Source: SIG440 sp045591035
GTDB lineage: Bacteria > Bacillota > Clostridia > Monoglobales > Monoglobaceae
NCBI GenBank assembly: GCA_045591035.1
Contig: JAZNSG010000005.1
Span: 3,567-67,566, forward strand
Direction of reading: 5' to 3'
Length of the DNA stretch: 64,000 nucleotides
Part shown: positions 46,220 to 53,189 of the stretch, in pieces
Position numbering within the stretch: position 1 is the stretch's first letter
How the letters are laid out: each line of letters opens with the position of its first letter
The notes under the pieces: generated by a model
Database searches by the model: none
Seen by the model: the letters and a program-made list of their open reading frames with translations, nothing else
Told to the model about the DNA's origin: nothing
Translations under genes and position numbers: made by a program

Positions 46220-47221
46220 CTAAAGAGTAAGATTTGCTACAGCATTAAGTGACATATCGGCAACTTTGCCATTTTTGTACTCATAATATGCTGCACAGCC
46301 AATCATAGCAGCATTGTCTGTACAAAGTACCAATGACGGGCAGTTAAAACCCATATTATGCTTTTTCGCCAAAGTTTCACACCTCTCACGAAGCGGTCTG
46401 TTGGCAGCAACACCACCAGCCAAAGCAATCCTTTTGGCTCCATATTTCTCAGCACACTCAATCAAATGTCTGCTGAGAACGTCTGTAACGGCTTCCTGGA
46501 AAGATGCAGCAACATCCGCCTTATTTATTTCAATATTCTTCTGCTCTGCGTTATGAATATAGTTTATAACCGCTGTTTTCACACCGCTGAAGCTGAAATC
46601 AAATCCGTCATCACCCATATTAACCCGTGGGAACTTAATTGCATCGGGATTACCCGACTTGGCGCATTCCTGAACAGCAGGACCTCCGGGATAACCAAGG
46701 CCAAGCACCCTTGATACCTTGTCAAAAGCTTCACCCGCCGCATCATCATTCGTTCTTGCCAAAACCTCGTAATCTGCATAATCCTTAACAAAAACAATGT
46801 GACTGTGTCCGCCCGATGCCACAAGGCAAATAAAGGGTGGTTTAAATTCCGGATTTTCAATATAGTTAGCACAAATATGCCCCTTGATGTGATGTACCGG
46901 TATGAGGGGCTTTTTTGATACAAAACTCAAGGCTTTTGCGGTAGAAACCCCAACCAACAAAGCACCAACCAAGCCCGGGCCATAGGTTACTCCAATGGCA
47001 TCTACATCGTCAAGAGAAAGCTGTGCATCAGCCAAAGCTTTATCAACTACATCACTTATATTCTCAATATGCTTTCTTGAGGCTACCTCAGGGACAACTC
47101 CGCCGAACTCCTTGTGAAGTTCAATCTGAGTGTTTATTACATTTGAAATAACATTTGTGCCATTCTCAACAACCGCTGCAGCTGTTTCGTCGCAAGAGCT
47201 TTCAATTGCAAGTATCTTCAC
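46220..47221 (-). CDS. tsaD: tRNA N6-adenosine threonylcarbamoyltransferase TsaD
   Basis: A 333-residue enzyme that puts threonylcarbamoyl on A37 of tRNAs reading ANN codons. It has the start KILAIESSCDETAAAVV, the metal-binding VHHIKGHICA, VASGGHSHIV and FSFSGVKTA. GTG 47221 is used because GGAGG lies just upstream and the protein begins at the conserved N-terminus. It overlaps rimI by 20 bases. Confidence 0.94.
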   Translation of the reverse strand: MKILAIESSCDETAAAVVENGTNVISNVINTQIELHKEFGGVVPEVASRKHIENISDVVDKALADAQLSLDDVDAIGVTYGPGLVGALLVGVSTAKALSFVSKKPLIPVHHIKGHICANYIENPEFKPPFICLVASGGHSHIVFVKDYADYEVLARTNDDAAGEAFDKVSRVLGLGYPGGPAVQECAKSGNPDAIKFPRVNMGDDGFDFSFSGVKTAVINYIHNAEQKNIEINKADVAASFQEAVTDVLSRHLIECAEKYGAKRIALAGGVAANRPLRERCETLAKKHNMGFNCPSLVLCTDNAAMIGCAAYYEYKNGKVADMSLNAVANLTL

Positions 47222-47669
47222 TCGTATCCCCCTCCTCAATAACTTTTTTCATAAGTATGGCATCCTCGCCGTTTTCATAATACCCACGTCGAAAACCAAC
47301 AACTTCGTATCCATTTTTTTCGTAAAGTGTCTGGGCAGGGACATTGCTTTTCCGGACCTCAAGGTTTATTTCAAAAACCCCCTGCTGTCGGCATCTTTCT
47401 TCAAGGCTCTGAAGAAGTCCGTAGCCTATTCCCCGTCTGCGGAAATCCTTGTGAACTCCCACATCTATAATATCAGCTGTGCCGCACATATTCCACACAC
47501 CTGCATACCCAAGCACAGTATCATTTTCTGTTGCCACAACATAAATGGCAATTTTGTTTTCAAGTTCCTTCTCAAAGGTCGCTTTCGCGAAAGGCGATGC
47601 GAAGCATTGAGCCTCTACCTCTAAAAGTCCTTCAAGATGTGAACTGTTCATTTTTACATATTCAATCAT
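47202..47669 (-). CDS. rimI: Ribosomal protein S18 alanine N-acetyltransferase (GNAT)
   Basis: A 155-residue GNAT acetyltransferase with the acetyl-CoA motif VHKDFRRRGIGYGLLQSLEE and LEVRKSNVPAQTLYEKNGYE. Next to tsaD it matches RimI. Its start overlaps the end of the Sua5 fusion gene (ATGA). Confidence 0.87.
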   Translation of the reverse strand: MIEYVKMNSSHLEGLLEVEAQCFASPFAKATFEKELENKIAIYVVATENDTVLGYAGVWNMCGTADIIDVGVHKDFRRRGIGYGLLQSLEERCRQQGVFEINLEVRKSNVPAQTLYEKNGYEVVGFRRGYYENGEDAILMKKVIEEGDTSEDTCN

Positions 47670-49087
47670 AATGGCATCTTTTCAATTAACATCTTTAATT
47701 TTTCTGCACACGCTGTGTAGACCTCAATATCTCCGCCATAAGGGTCCAAAATCTCACCCTCAAATCCCGTGTACTCACAAATAGTCTTTATCTTTTCAAA
47801 TCTTGGCAAACTCGTCTTGTGGCTCTCGGTCATGGTAAGCACCAAGTCTGCACCCTCAATCATTTTCTCAGTCAATTGCCGTGAAATGTGGTTTTTTATG
47901 TCTGCTCCAAAATTCGAAGATGCATAAATTGCATTTTCTTCTGCTCCGCCACCTGATGCAAAAAGCCCCGCAGATGCCGCAACTCCGCATTTCCCTGAAA
48001 CATTGAAAATCCCCTCTGCCATGGGACTCCGACAGGTATTGCCCGTGCATACAAAAAGAACTGATTGTGCTTTCTCTGCATCAAGAACTCTTTTACCTGC
48101 TGCTTTGTAAAGACGATTTTTGACAGCACGCCAAAGTCCATCATCGGGAATCTCAGGGGCATATATTTCCCGCACTCCCAATATATCACATTCTCGAAGA
48201 CAGTCAAAAAGCCTGTGTGCCGCATCTTTCGGATTAGTCCTGCTCCCCAAAGATAATACTTTCGCATTCTTTGGCATATATTCTGAAAATTCATCAAACA
48301 TAATCACACCAACAGATGTAACCAAGCTTCGCTTTTCGATAAAATCTGCAGCAGCCTCGACGCTTCCTTTAAGGACAAAAACCTGACCTTTTGGAGAATA
48401 GTGCTTGTATTTCATTCCGGGAGCCTTTGGTATATTGTCTGCCTGAAGTTCACTTGAAATCAATACCTCACCCAAAATCTCCCTAAGTTGCTCCACCGAA
48501 ATGCCTCCGGGTCTTAGAACTGTGGGTATTTCTGAGGTCATATCAATAACCGTAGACTCAACTCCAACCTCCGCATCTTCGCCTTTTATTATGCCTGACG
48601 CTCTGCCGGACATATCCTCCAGAACATGAGAAAAGGTGGTGGGACTCGGTCTGCCCGAAATGTTTGCACTTGGGGCGGCAACCGGCACACCGCACTCTTT
48701 CAGAAATTCCCGTGCAACTTTGCAGCCGGGGATTCTTATTCCCACGGTGTCAAGTCCTGCGGAAACACTGTATGGAATGCATTGTTTCTTTTTGAAAATC
48801 ATAGTGAGCGGTCCGGGACAAAACCTCTCCGCAAGAGTTCTCGCAGAGTCAGGTATACTATCTGCAAATTCTTCTGCCATACCGAAATCCGGAATATGAA
48901 CAATAAGCGGATTATCCGATGGTCTGCCCTTTGCAGAAAATATTTTTTCAACAGCCCGACTATCCAGCGCATTTGCTCCAAGTCCGTAAACCGTCTCAGT
49001 GGGAAAAACCACAGTCTCACCCATGCGGATAAGCTCTGCCGCCGCTTTTATATCTTCTTTTGTGTTTTCAAAAATTCGTGTTTCCAT
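47666..49087 (-). CDS. L-threonylcarbamoyladenylate synthase fused to a low-molecular-weight phosphatase
   Basis: A 473-residue two-part protein. Residues 1-200 are the Sua5/YrdC domain (TVVFPTETVYGLGANAL, KGRPSDNPLIVHI), followed by the Sua5 C-terminal domain (to about 330). From about 345 a low-molecular-weight protein phosphatase follows with the CX5R site SVLFVCTGNTCRSPMAEGIF and the late DPYGGDIEVY acid motif. Sua5 makes the t6A intermediate used by TsaD next door. In Bacillus ywlC (Sua5) and ywlE (arginine phosphatase) are separate genes in one operon; here they are one polypeptide. Whether the phosphatase acts on phospho-arginine is not known. Confidence 0.9.
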   Translation of the reverse strand: METRIFENTKEDIKAAAELIRMGETVVFPTETVYGLGANALDSRAVEKIFSAKGRPSDNPLIVHIPDFGMAEEFADSIPDSARTLAERFCPGPLTMIFKKKQCIPYSVSAGLDTVGIRIPGCKVAREFLKECGVPVAAPSANISGRPSPTTFSHVLEDMSGRASGIIKGEDAEVGVESTVIDMTSEIPTVLRPGGISVEQLREILGEVLISSELQADNIPKAPGMKYKHYSPKGQVFVLKGSVEAAADFIEKRSLVTSVGVIMFDEFSEYMPKNAKVLSLGSRTNPKDAAHRLFDCLRECDILGVREIYAPEIPDDGLWRAVKNRLYKAAGKRVLDAEKAQSVLFVCTGNTCRSPMAEGIFNVSGKCGVAASAGLFASGGGAEENAIYASSNFGADIKNHISRQLTEKMIEGADLVLTMTESHKTSLPRFEKIKTICEYTGFEGEILDPYGGDIEVYTACAEKLKMLIEKMPL

Positions 49088-49166
49088 AGAAACAAAACCT
49101 CTTTTTCGCTAATTAAATTGGAATGTATAACACTAATGCGAGGCATAAAGTTTAGATGCAACGCAT

Positions 49167-49218
49167 TAAAGCCTCCCTTGCCTAAAGGGAGGTGTCAGTC
49201 GAAGACTGACGGAGGGAT
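49167..49218 (+). repeat. Left terminal inverted repeat of the DUF559 unit
   Basis: Composite palindrome: TAAAGCCTCCCTTGCCTAAA with a paired AAGGGAG, then the hairpin GTCAGTC-GAA-GACTGAC, then GGAGGGAT. It encodes the last residues and the stop codon of the endonuclease on the other strand. Confidence 0.85.
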
Positions 49219-49565
49219 TCTTTTACAGCATTATCTATATACTGACATACTCCCTCAAAATTTCTATTAACTTCATTGTTAGGTATTCCCACAACTGTCA
49301 AGTTTCGTTTCTCAATTCTTTCAGTTCTAATTTTATCTTTTAGCAAACCTTTTTCCTCATAATGTTGTGAACCATCAAGTTCTATAATCAACCTTGCACT
49401 GTGACAATAAAAATCAACAATATAATTATCAATCACTTTCTGTCTTAAAAATCTAACAGGATATTTTTTCAAGAAATCGTACCACAAATGTCTTTCTTCT
49501 TTTGTCATATTCTTACGCAAAGTTTTTGCATTAGTAGCTAAATTCGTATTATGTTTTCTATCCAT
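49182..49565 (-). CDS. DUF559 domain (Vsr-like) endonuclease
   Basis: A 127-residue protein of the DUF559 family, related to very-short-patch-repair endonucleases. It shows TKEERHLWYDFLKKY, FLRQKVIDNYIVDFYC and the catalytic-type LIIELDGSQHYEEK, then a C-terminal VVGIPNNEVNRNFEGVC. ATG 49565 is used: GGAGG from the flanking repeat is 5 bases upstream. The upstream in-frame codons belong to the repeat. The last residues (ESLRQSSTDTSL) are encoded by the left repeat, so gene and repeats form one unit. Nuclease activity is known only for the wider family. Confidence 0.88.
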   Translation of the reverse strand: MDRKHNTNLATNAKTLRKNMTKEERHLWYDFLKKYPVRFLRQKVIDNYIVDFYCHSARLIIELDGSQHYEEKGLLKDKIRTERIEKRNLTVVGIPNNEVNRNFEGVCQYIDNAVKESLRQSSTDTSL

Positions 49566-49567
49566 AT

Positions 49568-49619
49568 ATCCCTCCACCACCTTCGGTGGTCCCCCTCCCT
49601 TTAGGCAAGGGAGGCTTTA
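49568..49619 (-). repeat. Right terminal inverted repeat of the DUF559 unit
   Basis: On the minus strand: TAAAGCCTCCCTTGCCTAAA, AAGGGAG partner, hairpin ACCACC-GAA-GGTGGT, then GGAGGGAT. It is the inverted match of 49167-49218, with a hairpin of different sequence but the same shape. Confidence 0.85.
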
Positions 49620-49671
49620 TTTCGACAATACTCGACATATCCATATGGCTCGTGTAAAGTCAATACAATAT

Positions 49672-50814
49672 TTAATCTTCAATTTGCTTTATCTTACCAT
49701 TTTTCAAATCAATTTCGTAATCTATAAACCATTCACTGGTGTATCGGTCAACATGCTTAAATGTAACCTTTTCATTTTCTTTATCTATTACCAAATTTCG
49801 CGGTGAGCGATTTCTCATTTGAATTTCGTCTCCATAATCAATATATGTTCCGTCGTCATAGACTTGGATAAGGTTATATGATGTCCAAGATGTACCTGCT
49901 ACAGATATATAAACAAAGGAATACTCATCCGTATCAAATCTTTCTCTTGGTTCCCCTACTGAATGATAACTTAGAAAATGTGCTATAATTTCCTCTCTTG
50001 TTTTGCGTGGAGCCGTAGTATAAACCTTAGCGGCTTCCTTAAACTTTTCGGGATACCAGTATGTAAATGCTATAAATTTATTTTCCTTTAATGGTCTGCG
50101 AAAATAATACCCTATTGTTTCGCCTTCGGCTTTTATAGGCAATATGACTTCTATGTTTGAATCGTCTGTCACATAGTCAGGAAAACTAAAGTGTTGTTGG
50201 TAACCACCACAATGAAATAGTTGCTCAAAAGTCGCCTCCGCCTCGGTCATAGTTTCGTTTACTGTTATATTTATATTTTTATCTTCTGAGAGCTCCGAGA
50301 GAGTATACCCTGTTTCGTACAAAAATTCAAGACTTATTGTACGGTCTTTTTCGTTCCAAATAAATTTTCCTCCAATAGGTGAAAATGCTCCATCATACCC
50401 TAAATCTTCTATCGCAACAGCTGTTTTTCCTCCCATATTGTAAGCAGGAATGGTTACATCATAAATAGATGTTTCAATATCTGTTTCATATATTTTCCCA
50501 ACGATGCTGCCGTATGCTGTTTTGTTTTCTGATTTTCCTTCAACAAGATAATTTGGATTTAACGAAGAAAACTTTAAAGTACGGGAAGAATCATCGTAAA
50601 TATACTGTTTTGTGTGTTCTTTAAATACATCCTCAATAACTACAGCGGTCTTTCCCCCTATGTTATAGGATTGGACTTCAACACCGTTTATATATGCACG
50701 AATATCTGTTGAATATATATATCCAACAACATCTCCCTTTGCGGCCAAAGTCGTTATGGATATAATAAACATAATTATCGTAGTTAAAAATATTGATAAT
50801 AACTTTTTCATCAT
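49672..50814 (-). CDS. Secreted protein with two copper-amine-oxidase-N-like repeats
   Basis: A 380-residue protein with a signal peptide (KKLLSIFLTTIIMFIISITT), then two similar units: VVGYIYSTDIRAYINGVEV...NIGGKTAVVIEDV and IVGKIYETDIETSIYDVTI...NMGGKTAVAIEDL. These resemble the copper-amine-oxidase N-terminal-like domain used at the surface of Clostridia. The C-terminal 200 residues are beta-rich and unrecognised. AGGTG precedes two ATGs (50814 and 50811); either could be used. It is next to the DUF559 unit. Confidence 0.75.
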   Translation of the reverse strand: MMKKLLSIFLTTIIMFIISITTLAAKGDVVGYIYSTDIRAYINGVEVQSYNIGGKTAVVIEDVFKEHTKQYIYDDSSRTLKFSSLNPNYLVEGKSENKTAYGSIVGKIYETDIETSIYDVTIPAYNMGGKTAVAIEDLGYDGAFSPIGGKFIWNEKDRTISLEFLYETGYTLSELSEDKNINITVNETMTEAEATFEQLFHCGGYQQHFSFPDYVTDDSNIEVILPIKAEGETIGYYFRRPLKENKFIAFTYWYPEKFKEAAKVYTTAPRKTREEIIAHFLSYHSVGEPRERFDTDEYSFVYISVAGTSWTSYNLIQVYDDGTYIDYGDEIQMRNRSPRNLVIDKENEKVTFKHVDRYTSEWFIDYEIDLKNGKIKQIED

Positions 50815-50913
50815 ATCACCTACTCTACTCATTTCACTTATTTGATACTTCCCCATTTAGGCATAGCAAACAATTTGCAAATCTAAAATATTTTCTGTAC
50901 GATTACGGAAATA

Positions 50914-51993
50914 TTAGTTTCCCTCACCCTGAAGCTTAAGCTTTTCACTTTGGTCAGTTGTTATCAATGCATCAATGATTTCATCAATATCGCCGTTCAT
51001 AATAGCCTCAATTTTATAAAGCGTAAGACCTATGCGATGGTCAGAAACTCGACCCTGAGGGAAGTTATAAGTACGGATTCTTTCACTTCTGTCACCTGTT
51101 CCCACCTGACTTTTTCTGTCTGCTGCAATAGCGTCCTGCTGTTTTTGGAGTTCTGCCTCATAGAGTCTTGAACGAAGTACCTTCATAGCCTTGTCCTTGT
51201 TTTTGTGCTGCGAACGCTCGTCCTGACACTCAACTATAACCCCTGTGGGGATATGAGTAATTCTTATGGCAGACTCGGTCTTGTTTACGTGCTGACCGCC
51301 TGCACCACTTGCACGATAGGTATCAATCTGCAAATCTGCAGGATTTATCTCAAAGTCAACCTCCTCAGCTTCGGGAAGTACCGCCACAGTAACCGTGGAT
51401 GTGTGAACTCTGCCCTGAGACTCGGTTTCAGGAACACGCTGAACTCTGTGAACACCACTTTCATACTTCAGTCTGCTGTAAGCACCCTGACCCTCAATCA
51501 TAAAGGAAATTTCTTTTATGCCGCCAATCCCGATCTCGCTCAGGTTCATAACCTCGATTTTCCACCGCTTTGATTCAGCATACATAGAATACATACGATA
51601 AAGACTCGCTGCAAAAAGCGCTGCCTCATCACCACCGGCACCACCGCGGATTTCCATAATAACGTTCTTTTCGTCATTGGGGTCCTTGGGCAGAAGAAGG
51701 ACTTTAAGTTCTTCCTCTATCCTTTCTATGTTTTCTTTTGCCTCGGAAATCTCATCGCGAAGCATCTCTTTGAACTCTTTGTCGGTTTCGGGGTCATCAA
51801 TCATCATTGTTGCGTCGTCAATTGTGTTTTTGTTTGTCTTGTATTCCTTATATTTTTCAACAATAGGTGTCATATCAGCATGCTCTTTACAAAGTTTCCG
51901 CCAGTTATCCATATCTTCCATTGTGGACGGGTCACTTATTTTAGCCGCAAGTTCCTCGTGCTGTTTTTCTATAAATGACAGTTTTTCAAACAT
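50914..51993 (-). CDS. prfA: Peptide chain release factor 1
   Basis: A 359-residue factor that reads UAA and UAG. The codon-reading motif is PET in VQRVPETESQGRVH, and the catalytic GGQ lies in RASGAGGQHVNKTESAIRI. ATG 51993 follows AAAGGA. It lies 29 bases after prfB. Confidence 0.95.
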   Translation of the reverse strand: MFEKLSFIEKQHEELAAKISDPSTMEDMDNWRKLCKEHADMTPIVEKYKEYKTNKNTIDDATMMIDDPETDKEFKEMLRDEISEAKENIERIEEELKVLLLPKDPNDEKNVIMEIRGGAGGDEAALFAASLYRMYSMYAESKRWKIEVMNLSEIGIGGIKEISFMIEGQGAYSRLKYESGVHRVQRVPETESQGRVHTSTVTVAVLPEAEEVDFEINPADLQIDTYRASGAGGQHVNKTESAIRITHIPTGVIVECQDERSQHKNKDKAMKVLRSRLYEAELQKQQDAIAADRKSQVGTGDRSERIRTYNFPQGRVSDHRIGLTLYKIEAIMNGDIDEIIDALITTDQSEKLKLQGEGN

Positions 51994-52022
51994 ATACTGT
52001 ATTCCTTTCTATCTCCTAAAAA

Positions 52023-53142
52023 TTAGCCCTGAAGTTCGCCACGGGACATAGCAGTCAGGTATGCATCAATGAATCCGTCCAAATCCCCATCCATAACCGC
52101 TCCGGTATTCCCCGTCTCAAAGCTTGTTCTGTGGTCCTTAACCATACTGTAGGGATGAAAAACGTAAGAACGAATCTGACTGCCCCAACCAATTTCCATC
52201 TGAACACCCTTAAGGTCCTCAATCTTCTCTTTTTGCTCACGTTCTGCAATTTCAACAAGCTTGGACTTGAGCATTTTCATTGCCATATCACGATTTTTGT
52301 GCTGTGAACGTTCGTTCTGGCAAGTAACCACAACCCCGGTAGGAATGTGGGTTATTCGTATTGCGGATTCAGTTTTGTTGATATGCTGACCCCCCGCACC
52401 ACTGGCACGGTAAGTATCTACTTTAATGTCTTCGGGGTTTATATTGATTTCAATATCATCATCAATCTCAGGCATAACGTCCAAAGACGCAAATGAAGTA
52501 TGACGTCTTCCCGATGAGTCAAAGGGAGAAATTCTTACCAAACGATGAACGCCTTTCTCACACTTGGCATAGCCATATGCATTGAGTCCCTCAATCTGGA
52601 ATGTGACACTCTTTATACCGGCTTCTTCACCATCAAGATAGTCAATGGTCTCAATTTTGAAGCCCCTGCGTTCAGCCCATCTCGTATACATACGATAAAG
52701 CATTTCGCACCAATCCTGTGCTTCTGTGCCACCCGCACCTGCATGAAGTGTCAGTATGGCGTTGTGGCTGTCATACTTGCCTGAAAGAAGGGTTTCAAGT
52801 TTCATAGATTTCAAATCGTTTGAAAGCTCAGAAACTCCTGATTTCACCTCATCAAGAACGCTTACGTCCTCTTCCTCAATAGCAAGAGCCACCAATGTAG
52901 TCAGGTCATCCCATGTGCCATAAAGATTCTCATAACGTTCAATCTTGTTTTTGAGCCCTTTGATTTTCTGCATAACCTTGCCGGCAGCTTCCATATCGCT
53001 GTAAAAATCAGGCTCCATAGTTTTTGAATCAAGCTCAGAGATTTCTTCCATAGTTTTTTCTATGTTAAAGTGAATCCCTCAAATCTGTAATATCCTTTTT
53101 CATTCCGTCAAGCAAAAGCTTGTACTCGTCAAACTCTATCAC
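52023..53142 (-). CDS. prfB: Peptide chain release factor 2, programmed +1 frameshift
   Basis: RF2 reads UGA and UAA. Frame 0 runs from GTG 53142 (AAAGGA upstream) through DITDLRDSL to a stop at 53065-53067; the main frame then continues 347 codons from the +1 position. The site reads AGGGATTCA-CTT-TAA-C, with an SD-like AGGG before the slippery CTT as in other prfB genes. The skipped base is 53067, giving 372 residues. The stop at the site is UAA, where nearly all known prfB genes have UGA. The main part shows SPF (VRISPFDSSGRRH) and GGQ (SGAGGQHINKTESA). secA lies just upstream. Confidence 0.88.
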
Positions 53143-53189
53143 ATTATCACATCCTTTAGTTTTATGTCGAATACCTGAATTTGGTATTT

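Larger units (their letters stand above)
49167..49619 (-). mobile_element. 453-bp repeat-bounded DUF559 endonuclease unit
   Basis: A single endonuclease gene lies between two 52-bp inverted repeats. The outer 28 bases of each repeat are almost identical, the central hairpins differ but keep a stem around GAA, and both end in GGAGGGAT. The right repeat carries the gene's ribosome site; the left repeat carries its last codons and stop. No target duplication is obvious at the edges. I see it as a minimal mobile unit, mobilised perhaps by its own endonuclease (inference). Confidence 0.6.

Noticed and set aside
49182..49218. CRISPR-like repeat because of the repeated hairpin pattern
   Set aside because: There are only two copies, in inverted orientation, with a gene between them and no spacer array.
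52023..53051. Broken prfB (pseudogene) because of the in-frame stop
   Set aside because: The stop sits exactly at the known regulatory frameshift place with the slippery CTT and upstream AGGG.
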